DNA of 15,471 nucleotides from SIG701 sp045611685 (GCA_045611685.1 JAZKXO010000008.1:1-15471); one strand, 5' to 3'. Shown: positions 1 through 8,800, counted from the first letter of the stretch. Made by a program: numbers and translations. Notes: a model not told the origin generated them from the letters alone.

Positions 1-759
1 CTTAACAACTGCGATAAGGATAGTGGTAGAACCGGTGCAGGTAGGAACTCTCTGCGCTGCGCCGATGAGCTTGCCGTTAAGCTCGGGGATAACAAGACCG
101 ATTGCCTTTGCAGCACCGGTAGAGTTGGGAACGATGTTCTGTGCGCCAGCACGTGCACGGCGGAAGTCGCCCTTTCTGTGAGGACCGTCGAGAATCATCT
201 GGTCACCGGTGTATGCATGAACGGTGGTCATGATACCGGAGAGGATGGGAGCGTAATCGTTCAGAGCCTTAGCCATAGGAGCGAGGCAGTTGGTGGTGCA
301 GGATGCAGCGGAGATGATCTTGTCATCCTTCGTGAGGGTCTTCTCGTTTACGCTGTAAACGATGGTCTTCAGATCGTTGCCTGCGGGAGCAGAGATAACA
401 ACCTTCTTAGCGCCTGCATCGATGTGAGCCTGGGACTTCTCAAGAGAGGTGTAGAAGCCGGTGCACTCGAGAACAACGTCAACACCGAGTTCACCCCAGG
501 GGCAGTCAGCAGCGTTCTTCTCAGCGTAGATCTTCAGAACCTTGCCGTCAACCGTGATGGTGTTTGCTTCGTCATCAGACTCTACGGTGTGACCGTCGTA
601 ACGACCCTGTGCGGTATCGTACTTGAGCAGGTGAGCGAGCATGGAAGCCTTGGTGAGGTCGTTGATGGCAACGATCTCGTAGCCCTCTGCGCCGAACATC
701 TGGCGGAATGCGAGACGACCGATACGGCCGAATCCGTTAATAGCAACTTTTACAGACAT
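1..759 (-). CDS. gap: Glyceraldehyde-3-phosphate dehydrogenase, NAD-type (3' end outside window)
   Basis: Glycolytic enzyme that oxidises and phosphorylates glyceraldehyde-3-phosphate to 1,3-bisphosphoglycerate in the cytoplasm. Reading the minus strand from the ATG at 757-759 gives 253 codons of the usual ~335, with no stop before the window edge. Visible are the N-terminal Rossmann motif NGFGRIGR (residues 8-15), Asp34 in INDLT (the residue that binds the NAD ribose and argues for NAD rather than NADP), the catalytic motif ASCTTNCLAP with Cys154, and the catalytic His181 in TTVHAYTGD. The phosphate-site region PNSTGAAKAIG and the AQRVPT segment follow. GGAGG lies at 765-769, five bases from the start. 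The C-terminal helix is missing only because the window stops. It diverges from rpsF. The identification is certain; that it is the glycolytic rather than a second gluconeogenic paralogue is inferred from Asp34. Confidence 0.97.
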   Translation of the reverse strand, partial: MSVKVAINGFGRIGRLAFRQMFGAEGYEIVAINDLTKASMLAHLLKYDTAQGRYDGHTVESDDEANTITVDGKVLKIYAEKNAADCPWGELGVDVVLECTGFYTSLEKSQAHIDAGAKKVVISAPAGNDLKTIVYSVNEKTLTKDDKIISAASCTTNCLAPMAKALNDYAPILSGIMTTVHAYTGDQMILDGPHRKGDFRRARAGAQNIVPNSTGAAKAIGLVIPELNGKLIGAAQRVPTCTGSTTILIAVVK

Positions 760-826
760 GGTATCCTCCAAATATATAATAATTTTTATTGGGAACTTTT
801 TTCGAAAAACGCATCACACGTTTCCG

Positions 827-855
827 ATTATATATTTTATATCAAACGGGAGCAA
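827..855 (-). promoter_or_regulatory. Candidate gap promoter
   Basis: On the minus strand a perfect TATAAT (827-832) lies 17 bases from a weak -35 TTGCTC (850-855); an overlapping alternative pairs TTGTAT with TAAAAT. Transcription would start near 820, giving a 5' leader of about 60 bases that contains a 12-base perfect palindrome (TTTTTCGAAAAA, 798-809). The surrounding 760-960 is AT-rich and holds no supported gene. Confidence 0.5.
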
Positions 856-965
856 TATACAAGAGGTTTTTTCAAAATTATCACATTTTTAACATTTTCA
901 CAAAAAAACAGAACGGAGATCTGTATTTTTCTCCCACTCTCTATAAGTTTTATAGGAGAAATCTA

Positions 966-994
966 TTGACAGCCGGCGGGTATCATGGTATAAT
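966..994 (+). promoter_or_regulatory. Strong sigma-A promoter of rpsF-ssb-rpsR
   Basis: TTGACA (966-971), a 17-base spacer and TATAAT (989-994), with TGG directly before the -10 giving an extended -10 element. Both hexamers match the consensus fully, fitting a growth-rate-level ribosomal protein operon. The start of transcription is expected near 1001, just before the leader hairpins. Confidence 0.93.
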
Positions 995-1004
995 GAATGG
1001 CTGA

Positions 1005-1057
1005 ACGGATATTTTTGTATCCGTCTCTCTGCCGTCGATAATTTTTGAATCGGCGGT
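1005..1057 (+). promoter_or_regulatory. Two-hairpin leader of rpsF mRNA (possible S6:S18 autoregulatory site)
   Basis: Hairpin 1 pairs ACGGATA (1005-1011) with TATCCGT (1018-1024) around a six-base loop. Hairpin 2 pairs 1032-1039 with 1049-1056 (eight pairs, one G-U) around a nine-base U-rich loop. The rpsF ribosome binding site AGGGAGGTG (1069-1077) follows. Many bacteria carry an S6:S18-binding RNA in exactly this position that lets the two proteins shut down their own operon. CCG triplets are present in both hairpins, but I cannot confirm the consensus fold by eye, so the pairing is seen and the S6:S18 role is inferred. Confidence 0.4.
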
Positions 1058-1083
1058 CTGAAGTCCATAGGGAGGTGTAAATC

Positions 1084-1395
1084 ATGGAAAAGTTCAACTC
1101 GTATGAGGTCCTGTTCATCGTGGACGCTTCGCTCTCCGAAGAGGGCATCAAAGCGCTCGTCGAAAAGTTCACGGCTCTCATTGCCGAGAACGGCACGATT
1201 TCCGAGGTCAACGAATGGGGCAAGCGCCGTCTTGCATACCCGATCGATGACAAGGAAGACGGTTACTACGTTCTCGTCAACTTCGAGGCAAAAGGCGAAT
1301 TCCCGGCAGAACTTGAGCGTGTGTTCGGTATCACCGACGGTATCATGCGTTCTCTCGTTATCCGCCACGAAGAAGTGAAGAAAGCTGAGGCATAA
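1084..1395 (+). CDS. rpsF: 30S ribosomal protein S6
   Basis: Small-subunit ribosomal protein that binds 16S rRNA as a heterodimer with S18 on the central platform. The 103-residue product is close to the family's usual ~95-100. It opens with the typical Y-E-V-LFIVDASLSEE strand-helix, carries the conserved WGKRRLAYPI core (about residues 46-55) and GYYVLVNFEA strand, and ends in a short charged tail. AGGGAGGTG lies seven bases before the ATG, which fixes the start. First gene of rpsF-ssb-rpsR, 29 bases from ssb, and the presumed target of the leader hairpins. Confidence 0.98.
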   Translation: MEKFNSYEVLFIVDASLSEEGIKALVEKFTALIAENGTISEVNEWGKRRLAYPIDDKEDGYYVLVNFEAKGEFPAELERVFGITDGIMRSLVIRHEEVKKAEA

Positions 1396-1424
1396 GCCTC
1401 GCTTCCGAAACAAGGAGGAGAAAA

Positions 1425-1898
1425 ATGGCAAACTTCAACTTCAACAAGGTCATTCTGGGCGGCCGTCTCACGGCTGATCCGGAACTGAAGACCACGCCCT
1501 CCGGTGTCTCCGTTACCTCTTTCTCGATCGCAGTCAACAGAGCGTACCGCGGAAAGAACGGTGACGAACCGCAGGCTGACTTCATCAATGTCACCGCGTG
1601 GAGAACGACCGCGGAATTCATTACGCGCTATTTCCGCAAGGCAAGCTCCATCTGCGTCGTCGGATCTCTCCAGACGCGCTCTTGGGTTGACCAGCAGGGA
1701 CAGAAGCGTTTTGCCACCGAAGTCGTTGCCGACGAAGTACATTTCGTCGATGCGAAATCTGAGAGTCCGGCCGGCGCTCAGAACGGCCCGGCATACGTCC
1801 CCGATAATTACGGCACGCCCGCTTACTCCACCCCGGCGTCTGCGGCACCCGCTGCCAATTTCGAGGAAGTATCGAGCGACGAAGAGCTGCCCTTCTGA
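1425..1898 (+). CDS. ssb: Single-stranded DNA-binding protein
   Basis: Tetrameric protein that coats single-stranded DNA during replication, repair and recombination and recruits partner enzymes. The 157-residue product has an N-terminal OB-fold (about 4-110) with the signatures NKVILGGRLTADPE, SFSIAVNR and FINVTAWRTTAEF, then a Gly/Ala/Pro/Tyr-rich flexible linker, then the acidic partner-binding tip DEELPF (152-157). AAGGAGGAG lies upstream of the ATG. It sits between rpsF and rpsR, as in most Bacillota, which couples supply of SSB to the ribosomal protein operon. Confidence 0.98.
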   Translation: MANFNFNKVILGGRLTADPELKTTPSGVSVTSFSIAVNRAYRGKNGDEPQADFINVTAWRTTAEFITRYFRKASSICVVGSLQTRSWVDQQGQKRFATEVVADEVHFVDAKSESPAGAQNGPAYVPDNYGTPAYSTPASAAPAANFEEVSSDEELPF

Positions 1899-1940
1899 CA
1901 GAGGCAGCACACTGAATTTTAAACAGGAGGTCTCATAAGC

Positions 1941-2264
1941 ATGGATATGGAAAGAAATGAAGCCGCTGTAACTGAAGAAGTACAGCAGCCCGCAGAGCAG
2001 GCTGAAACCAGACCGGCTGCCGACGCCGCACAGCGTCCCGCCCGTCCTTTCAACCGCAGAAGAAAGAAAGTCTGCGCCTTCTGCGTAGACAAAATCGATA
2101 ATATCGATTACAAGGATACCGTTCGTCTGAAGAAATTCGTTTCCGAGAGAGCGAAGATCCTGCCCCGCCGTATCTCCGGCGCATGCGCTAAGCATCAGCG
2201 TCAGCTGACCATCGCTATCAAGCGTGCCCGCCACGTTGCGCTCATGCCCTACATCGGCGACTGA
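1941..2264 (+). CDS. rpsR: 30S ribosomal protein S18, zinc-ribbon (C+) form
   Basis: Small-subunit protein and partner of S6. The 107-residue product has the S18 core from about residue 42, with Cys45-x2-Cys48 and Cys82-x2-His85 as a probable zinc site, and the RLKKFVSERAKILPRR motif. The ~35 residues ahead of the basic core are acidic and rich in Ala, Gln and Pro; this extension is longer than in E. coli S18 and probably disordered. AGGAGG (1925-1930) lies ten bases before the chosen ATG; a second ATG two codons later would give nearly the same protein. Last gene of the operon, followed by a terminator. Confidence 0.97.
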   Translation: MDMERNEAAVTEEVQQPAEQAETRPAADAAQRPARPFNRRRKKVCAFCVDKIDNIDYKDTVRLKKFVSERAKILPRRISGACAKHQRQLTIAIKRARHVALMPYIGD

Positions 2265-2276
2265 TAAAACAAAGAA

Positions 2277-2308
2277 AACGCCCGTGCTCAATGCACGGGC
2301 GTTTTTAT
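2277..2308 (+). terminator. Rho-independent terminator after rpsR (probably works both ways)
   Basis: Eleven-base perfect stem (2277-2287 with 2293-2303, GC-rich), five-base loop, then a T run (2302-2306 and on). It lies between the convergent rpsR and glycosyltransferase genes; on the minus strand the stem is followed by an interrupted T-rich stretch, so it likely also ends the sortase operon. Confidence 0.93.
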
Positions 2309-2311
2309 TTT

Positions 2312-3049
2312 TCAAAGTTCTACTTTCTTTACCCTTTTTTTGATCCGGCTTAATTCTCTGAGCATCTTCACGCTGTCTCTGAGAACGTGCACGGTAGAGG
2401 CTCTGTGATTCTCGATCCGCACGGGCATCTCTTTGATATTTGCCCCCATTTTTTCGAGAAGCATGATAACCTCAAAATCAAACGCAAACCCGTTCGTTTT
2501 GCAATAGGAGAAAATCTTTCTGGCAACGTCTCCGCGGAACGATTTGAACCCGCACTGCGAATCGCTTCCCTTGAAGCCCGCCCACAGGCGAAGCACGGTC
2601 AGATACGCTTCGGATGCAATCTTGCGAACAAAGGTATACCCCTCGTATCCGTCTTTACTGATACGGCGGCTGCCGACGACCGCATCCACACCATCCGTAA
2701 AGCGGGATACCGCCTCGCCGATCACGTTCGTGCCGTAAGCAAGGTCACAGTCTGTGTACAAAACGATGTCCCCCTTGGACGCGAGAACCGCTTCTCTGAC
2801 AGCGGAGCCCTTCCCACGGTTGTCTTCATATCGGATCACGCGGACGCCATCCAGATTCTCGTTTTGTGCCGCACAGCGCACCTGATCGGCACAGTCGTCA
2901 AGACTGCCGTCGTCGGAGAAAATGATCTCAAACGACCAGCCGTACGTTTTCCGATACGCATCCATCGCACGCCAAAGCGTTCTTGCCGTTTCGGCGGCGA
3001 TTTCTCCCTCGTTATACATGGGGATCAAAACGGATATATAGGGTGTCAT
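2312..3049 (-). CDS. GT2-family glycosyltransferase, polyprenyl-phosphate sugar transferase type
   Basis: Family 2 glycosyltransferase of the dolichyl-phosphate glucosyl/mannosyltransferase type (ALG5/DPM1-like), expected to move a sugar from a nucleotide sugar to polyprenyl phosphate at the inner face of the membrane. In 245 residues I see the N-terminal ISVLIPMYNE (5-14), SDDGS (45-49), NRGKG (77-81), the metal-binding DCD (100-102) and DSQCGFK (163-169), all in family order. There are no C-terminal membrane helices of the GtrB/YkcC kind; the tail is a basic helix that could sit on the membrane. Its start overlaps the end of the methyltransferase gene in an ATGA arrangement, so the two are translationally coupled. 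The sugar and the final glycan cannot be read from the sequence. Confidence 0.88.
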   Translation of the reverse strand: MTPYISVLIPMYNEGEIAAETARTLWRAMDAYRKTYGWSFEIIFSDDGSLDDCADQVRCAAQNENLDGVRVIRYEDNRGKGSAVREAVLASKGDIVLYTDCDLAYGTNVIGEAVSRFTDGVDAVVGSRRISKDGYEGYTFVRKIASEAYLTVLRLWAGFKGSDSQCGFKSFRGDVARKIFSYCKTNGFAFDFEVIMLLEKMGANIKEMPVRIENHRASTVHVLRDSVKMLRELSRIKKRVKKVEL

Positions 3050-3933
3050 TCTTCGGTGTCCTTTCGTTTCGTAAATACGTACAGATCCGCCATCACCGAT
3101 ACGGTGAGGGATTCGGTCGCCGCGAGCCGTGCACGACCATTCCGGGGCGTACGGTAATAGAATGGCGTCATGGTAAAGAGATTCTGAAGTGTTTTGTTGT
3201 CGGGGATATGTGCCGACTCCCGATACGCGGATTTACCGGTGAGGATGAATCCCTCCGGCAGGGTGGCCTCGGCGTTTCCTTCCCTCGGATCATCGTAGAG
3301 GATACATCGCATCTCCCAAAGATGTCGTGCCGCCGAAGCTACAACCACCAGAATTCCGTCGTCTTTGAGTGTGCGGACAGCCTCTGCTGCCGGGATCGGC
3401 GCGAACAGGCTGAGCATCACGTCAGCCGAACGGTCTTTCACGGGAAGCGCAAAAATATTGCCTGCCGCAAAGGAAAGATTCACGTTTTCGGCATCCGTCA
3501 TACGAGCGGCAAGCTTTGCCCCCGCCGCGGCTCCTTTTTTGGACGCGTCGATGCCCACGGCATCGACCGCGCGCCCCGTTCGCTGGGCGATTCCCCGTGC
3601 GATTCTGCAGGTGTGATATCCCTCACCCGCGCCCGCGTCAACGATGCGGACTGTGTCGGTGCCGTGGGGCAGATACTTCGCCGCAATCTCGGCCACCGCG
3701 TCGGAAATACCGTCGTAATAGCCGCCGGAAAGGAACGCAGTTCTCGCCGCGATCATACCCGCGTCATCACCTGTGTGGGCGTTTTTTCCTTTGCCGGGCG
3801 GTAAAAGATTCACGTAACCGCTCGCCGCCACATCGTAGCAGTGCCGCCGCGTGCCCTCGCAAAAGAGACTGTTCCCCTCTCTCACAAGAGAGGCGCCGCA
3901 ATGCGGGCAGATTAAAAAATCAGAAAAACGCAT
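3046..3933 (-). CDS. RlmA-family 23S rRNA (guanine-N1) methyltransferase
   Basis: SAM-dependent methyltransferase that in characterised members methylates G745 or G748 of 23S rRNA (RlmA-I in E. coli, RlmA-II/TlrB in Gram-positives). The 295-residue product has an N-terminal zinc finger with Cys9, Cys12, Cys25 and His31 (the last pair separated by two more residues than in E. coli RlmA), then the family signature GYVNLLP with the GDDAGMIAARTAFLSGGYY helix, then SAM motif I VDAGAGEGYHT (98-108), the acidic GID end of the next strand (127-129), and the motif IV-like LSLFAPIPAAE. GGGGAG just before the ATG serves as the ribosome binding site. Middle gene of the sortase operon. The family is certain; whether the target is G745 or G748 is not visible. 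Confidence 0.9.
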   Translation of the reverse strand: MRFSDFLICPHCGASLVREGNSLFCEGTRRHCYDVAASGYVNLLPPGKGKNAHTGDDAGMIAARTAFLSGGYYDGISDAVAEIAAKYLPHGTDTVRIVDAGAGEGYHTCRIARGIAQRTGRAVDAVGIDASKKGAAAGAKLAARMTDAENVNLSFAAGNIFALPVKDRSADVMLSLFAPIPAAEAVRTLKDDGILVVVASAARHLWEMRCILYDDPREGNAEATLPEGFILTGKSAYRESAHIPDNKTLQNLFTMTPFYYRTPRNGRARLAATESLTVSVMADLYVFTKRKDTEE

Positions 3934-3955
3934 AAAACTCCCCGAACGTCAAAAG

Positions 3956-4903
3956 TCAGTGGATATACTCCTCAAGATACGCGTGCAGTGCGTATCTACC
4001 GTTGTTGTAATTGGTGCAGGTAGATAAGGTGATAATGTTTCTGATACCTGTCAGATCAATGCTGTTTTTTACGTCTGTCCGCGCGTGCATATCCGAGAGG
4101 AATGCGGAGAAATCCTCGTCCGTCTCAAAGCGCGTGCGGATGTAGCCGGAATCGGCACGGGTATCGTACACGGCGAACGCCTTATACACGAACACGCCAT
4201 CCATCGTATAGAGATAGATGCGCTCGTTTTCAAAAATCTTTTTATCGTAATAATCCGTCACGCCGTGGAACATAATACCCGGCGTTTCAATGTTGTGCCC
4301 GTACAGAACGGTATTATAGTTCTCCGCCGGATTCTCCGAGCAACGGTAATCCATATAGATCGTACCGACGACGAGCGGCTCTTTTTTGTAGTTGTGATTG
4401 AGGTAAAACTCGTTGTCCTCACCCTGCACCACCACGTATTCGATCCCCACGGCGGGAACGCTGATATAGCCGAAGACGTCCTCGTTTCGCTCTTTATAGG
4501 TATCGAGCACGGCGCGCAGCTTTTCAAGTTCTGCATGCATCGCGTCATCCGCCGGCACGTCGATCGTTCCCTTAGATTCGAGAACACGGATCGCATCGCT
4601 CAAGGTGCGCATAGCACTGTCCGCACGGTTTTTCTGAAGGTGGTGAGTTACTTGCGACGATGCTTCATCGGACGGGGCAAACCCGAACTGTAATCCCGCC
4701 GCGGCAAACTCCTTTGCCACCTCGCCGTACAGCTCCTCCGCCTCTGCCTTTTGGGCAAAATTATCGATCAGAAAAATAAGGCTTCCCACAAACACCGAGG
4801 CGAAAACAGCGAGAAGAACGTATCGCACCGTATCGGCGATCACTTCGCCCCGCGTACGTTTGTGGCGCTCACTTTTATCAAAAATCGCAGAAAACCACTT
4901 CAT
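3956..4903 (-). CDS. srtB: Class B sortase
   Basis: Membrane-anchored cysteine transpeptidase that cuts a sorting signal on a surface protein and joins it to the cell wall or a pilin. In 315 residues there is a basic N-terminus, one membrane segment (about 28-46), an extracytoplasmic helical stretch (50-135) and the sortase barrel, with catalytic His203 in YGHNI, Cys296 in TLSTC and Arg303 in GRYALHAYL. The TLSTC form and the His-Cys spacing of 93 residues fit class B. AAGGAG (4915-4920) precedes the ATG and a good promoter lies at 4940-4968. First gene of the operon with the RlmA-like and GT2 genes. No protein with a sorting signal is encoded in the window, so its substrate must lie elsewhere. 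Confidence 0.93.
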   Translation of the reverse strand: MKWFSAIFDKSERHKRTRGEVIADTVRYVLLAVFASVFVGSLIFLIDNFAQKAEAEELYGEVAKEFAAAGLQFGFAPSDEASSQVTHHLQKNRADSAMRTLSDAIRVLESKGTIDVPADDAMHAELEKLRAVLDTYKERNEDVFGYISVPAVGIEYVVVQGEDNEFYLNHNYKKEPLVVGTIYMDYRCSENPAENYNTVLYGHNIETPGIMFHGVTDYYDKKIFENERIYLYTMDGVFVYKAFAVYDTRADSGYIRTRFETDEDFSAFLSDMHARTDVKNSIDLTGIRNIITLSTCTNYNNGRYALHAYLEEYIH

Positions 4904-4939
4904 CCGAAGGTGTACTCCTTTGACATATGTACTTATTTT

Positions 4940-4968
4940 ATTATAGTAGTTTTTCGGCAGATTTACAA
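4940..4968 (-). promoter_or_regulatory. Promoter of the sortase-methyltransferase-glycosyltransferase operon
   Basis: Minus-strand TTGTAA (4963-4968), 17-base spacer, TATAAT (4940-4945). The expected start near 4933 leaves a leader of about 30 bases before the sortase ATG. Confidence 0.85.
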
Positions 4969-5072
4969 GCCATGGAGAAAAAGATTTATCCTTTTTTCAC
5001 CGTCTATTTACATTTTTCACCGTCCCTGGCGAGATTTATTCCGTTTTTGAGGAAAATTTTCCGCACATGCAG

Positions 5073-5101
5073 TTGCAATTTTCAAACAATTGCGATACAA
5101 T
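5073..5101 (+). promoter_or_regulatory. Promoter of pth-mfd-foldase operon
   Basis: TTGCAA (5073-5078), 17-base spacer, TACAAT (5096-5101). It diverges from the sortase promoter about 100 bases to the left. The first ~80 bases of transcript precede the pth start and can fold (5121-5174). Confidence 0.8.
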
Positions 5102-5120
5102 ATAGGAAGAAATATAAAAA

Positions 5121-5174
5121 GATCCGACGCAGCGCGCATTTCGTGGCGAGCTGCTTTTTGCGCGTTCTCGGATC
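5121..5174 (+). promoter_or_regulatory. Inverted repeat in the pth leader
   Basis: GATCCGA (5121-5127) pairs with TCGGATC (5168-5174), and inside it CGCGC (5133-5137) can pair with GCGCG (5160-5164). The stem ends 16 bases before the pth ATG. There is no T run after it, so it is not an intrinsic terminator. A control role is possible but not shown; I do not match it to a known riboswitch. Confidence 0.35.
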
Positions 5175-5190
5175 GGGACAGGCAGGAACT

Positions 5191-5853
5191 ATGGCTGACA
5201 TTTTTGACCTCTTCAAGAAAATCGAAAAGAAGAACGAAGCACCCACCAAAGCCCCTACGCATATCATCGCAGGGCTTGGCAATCCGGGTCGGGAGTACGA
5301 GCGCACGCGCCATAACGCGGGCCGCCACGCCCTCGATTATCTCGGAGATAAACTGGGCGTCAGTATCACCCGCGCAACGTTTAACGCACTCACAGCCGAC
5401 GCACAGCTCGGCGCATATCGGGTACTCCTTTTGAAACCGTCCACGTATATGAACAATTCCGGTGAGGCGATCCGCGCCGCGGCGGATTTTTATAAGATCC
5501 CGCCCGAGAATATCCTCGTTTTGGTAGATGATATCTATCAGGATGCCGGCAGAATGCGCGTACGGAAGGACGGCTCGCACGGCGGGCACAACGGCCTTCG
5601 CAGCATTGAGAATGAGCTTGGCACGACGCACTATCCGCGCATTCGCTTGGGCGTCGGGCAAAAGCCCTCCCCCGAGTACGATCTTGCCGCATGGGTGCTC
5701 GGCGTGATGCCGAAGGACGATATTACAAAGCTTGTGTCCTGCTTTTCACTTATCGACAAAGCAGCAGAGATGATCTTCGACGGGAAGATCGAGACCGCCA
5801 TGGGCCTCTGCAACGGACACCGTCCGCCCGAAACCAAATCGGAGAAACCTTGA
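5191..5853 (+). CDS. pth: Peptidyl-tRNA hydrolase
   Basis: Cytoplasmic enzyme that frees tRNA from peptidyl-tRNA dropped by stalled ribosomes. The reading frame is open from 4927, but conserved sequence begins at THIIAGLGNPG, and the ATG at 5191 (weak AGGA upstream) is the only sensible start downstream of the promoter. The 220-residue product shows GLGNPG (28-33, Asn31), catalytic His41 in RTRHNAG, the KPSTYMNNSG loop (Asn88), VDDIYQDAG (113-120) and the GSHGGHNGLRS tRNA loop. A 22-residue charged N-terminal extension and a short C-terminal tail make it longer than the ~190-residue E. coli enzyme. Its TGA overlaps the mfd ATG by one base. Confidence 0.96.
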   Translation: MADIFDLFKKIEKKNEAPTKAPTHIIAGLGNPGREYERTRHNAGRHALDYLGDKLGVSITRATFNALTADAQLGAYRVLLLKPSTYMNNSGEAIRAAADFYKIPPENILVLVDDIYQDAGRMRVRKDGSHGGHNGLRSIENELGTTHYPRIRLGVGQKPSPEYDLAAWVLGVMPKDDITKLVSCFSLIDKAAEMIFDGKIETAMGLCNGHRPPETKSEKP

Positions 5854-8800
5854 TGAACACTGCCCTTCTCACGTCGGTTTTCCGTGAAAACCGCGAATAC
5901 GAAACGATGATCGGTGCAATCCGGCACGCCCTCGACCACGGACGGTTCCGCGCGATGGAAGCGACGGGACTCTCCGAGGGCGCCGCGGACGTTTTTCTCC
6001 CCGCACTTGCCGACGACTTTGCCGATCAGTGCATACTGATCCTCTCTCCCGAGGAAAAAGAGGCGGCCGCCACGGCTTCGCTTCTCCAAAATGCAGGTAT
6101 CCCCGCTATGCACTTTCCCGCAAGGGATTACAATTTCAATAATGTTACAGCCTCCCATGATTACGAGCATGAGAGGCTCCGCGTCTTGTCTGCCCTCATC
6201 CACGATCCGGAGCCGGTGATTCTGACCGCTACTCCCGAAGCGGCGCTCCAGATCACCATGCCGCAGATGATGCTCGCAGAACGGACGATCACGATCGACG
6301 CGGTCACGCCCGTTGATACGGAAAAGCTCGCCGAACGGCTCACCGCATCCGGCTACACACGCGGCGAACTCGTGGAGGGCGCGGGGCAGTTTGCTATTCG
6401 CGGCGGCATCGTGGACGTCTTCCCACCCGCGGCGAATCCTTACCGTATTGAACTGTTCGGTGATGAGATCGACCGCATCGGCACGTTTGACGTCGAGACC
6501 CAGCGCTTTCTCGACTCGGTGGACGGAAGGATCGTTCTGCCGCCCGCAAGAGAGGTGCTCCTCAGTGAAGAGACGCGAGAGGCCCTCATCGGCTTGATCC
6601 GCCGACATATCAAAAAGATCGCCGTGAAAGACGGAAACGACCGCGCCGTCGAGACGCTTCTCGGGGAACTGACTGCCATCGAAAACAACATCGACGTCGA
6701 TTTCGCGGATAAATATCTGCCGACCGTTTATCCCGACGGCACGTGCCTTATGGATTATTTCAGCGGACTTATCGTAGTGCGCGGTCAGCAAAGCTGCGAG
6801 AAAAAAGCCGAAGCGTGCGAGATGCTTCTCGCCCAGACGGTAACCGATCTTACCGAAACAAATGAACTCGCGCCCGTCAAAAACGGCACGTATATGCGTC
6901 CGTGGGACACGATAACGGGCGCCGCCTCTCTTATGCCGCTTTTGTATTTGGAAGCGCTCGGCGGCACGGGATCGCGGGCGAACTGTTACAATTTCACAAC
7001 GAGCCACATCCCCGCCTACGCCGGCAATATCGCGCTTCTGCGCGAGGATATCGCAAACTACGTAAAAAACGGATATATGACCGCCGTCGTCTGTGAAAAT
7101 GAGCCGGAGGCGCAAAACCTCATAAAAACGCTCTTTGACGACGGGCTCACCGCCGCTTCGGCGGACACGCTCACGCGCGATTTTTACGATAAAGCGGGCG
7201 GTAAAACGAAGCCGATCGCCATTCTCACGGGCGGATTCTCCGCCGGTTACGAGCTTCTCTCTCCCAAATTTGCGCTTCTCAATTTCTCCGCCGCGCAAAG
7301 GTCCGCCCGACGCGTACGCACCTCGCATAAAGCGAGCAAGAAGAAAAAAGCCACCGAGGCGATTCTCTCCTACGCCGATCTTGAGGTGGGTGATCTCGTG
7401 GTGCATACCGTGTACGGCGTCGGCCAGTACATGGGCATCGAGAACATCACCGTGGACGGAACGACACGCGATTATATCACGATCCGCTACGCGGGTGCGG
7501 ATAAGCTGTTTTTGCCCGTCGATCAGCTCGATATGGTATCGAAATACATCGGCACGGGCGGCGACACCGAATCCGTAAAGCTTTCGAAAATGGGCGGTGC
7601 GGACTGGACGCGCGCCAAATCGAAGGCGAAAGCCGCCACGCGCGAAATGGCAAAGGAACTGATCGAACTGTATGCAAGGCGTAAACGCGCCGAGGGTATC
7701 GCGTTCGACCCCGACGACGATATGTGCCGCCAGTTTGCCGATTCGTTCCCCTACGAGGAAACCGAGGGACAAATGATCGCGATCGAGGACATCCGACGCG
7801 ATATGGAAGCGGCTTACCCGATGGACCGACTCCTCTGCGGCGACGTCGGCTACGGCAAGACGGAGGTCGCGCTGCGCGCCGCGTTCAAAGCGGTTATGAG
7901 CGGCTATCAGGTAGCCGTGCTCGTGCCCACCACGATTCTCGCATTCCAGCATCTCCAAACGTTCCAAAGCCGTATGCGCGGCTTCCCCATAGAAATTGAT
8001 ATGCTTTCCCGCTTCCGCACGCCGAAGGAGCAGGCGGCAACGCTCCGTAAACTCCGCCGCGGCGACGTGGACATCATCATCGGCACGCACAGGCTTATCT
8101 CGAAAGATGTGGAGTTTTCAAATCTCGGTCTCATCATCGTGGACGAGGAACAGCGGTTCGGCGTAGAGCAAAAGGAAAAACTGAAGCAGATCGCCGTGGG
8201 CGTGGACGTTCTCACCTTAACCGCCACCCCGATCCCCCGCACGCTCAACATGGCGATGGGCGGCATCGTGGATATGAGCATTCTCGAAGAAGCGCCGGGT
8301 ATGCGCTCGCCGGTACAGACGTACGTTCTCGAGCACGACGACGGCATCATCACGGAAGCGTTGCGGCGGGAACTGCGCCGCGGCGGACAGGTTTTCTACC
8401 TCATCAACCGCATAGAGGCGGTGTATAACGTCGCGGGAAAACTTTCAAAAGAACTCCCCGATGCGAGAATCGCCGTGGCACACGGGCGGATGGATCGCGA
8501 CGAGCTCGAGGAGATATGGTCCGACCTCGTGAAGGGCGAGATCGACATTCTAGTATCGACGACCATTATCGAAACGGGCATCGACGTGCCGAACGCCAAC
8601 ACGCTCGTTATTGAGAACGCCGATCGGTACGGCCTCTCCCAGCTCCACCAGATCCGCGGCCGCGTGGGACGCTCCTCCCGCCGTGCGTATGCGTTCTTCA
8701 CCTATCCGAAGCAAAAACAGCTGACGGAGATCGCGGAAAAGCGGCTCTCCGCCATCAAGGAATACGCCGCGTTCGGCGCGGGCTTCAAAATCGCCCTGCG

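Noticed and set aside
908..961. Weak inverted repeats upstream of the rpsF promoter (908-924 and 941-955)
   Set aside because: Stems of five to six AT-rich pairs; common by chance in such sequence, and no gene ends there that would need a terminator.
178..969. 263-codon plus-strand open frame at the left end
   Set aside because: It is antisense to the gap gene, whose minus-strand translation has all GAPDH motifs; the end then runs into AT-rich non-coding sequence.
4927..5190. Upstream extension of the pth frame
   Set aside because: It covers the sortase and pth promoters and a leader inverted repeat, and its translation is not conserved-looking; the start at 5191 fits the family.
5691..5852. 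Upstream extension of the mfd frame
   Set aside because: Lies wholly inside pth; the TGATG junction with GGAG eight bases upstream is the natural start.
5631..8090. 819-codon minus-strand open frame
   Set aside because: Antisense to mfd in GC-rich sequence with no recognisable protein pattern; mfd on the plus strand is intact with all motifs.
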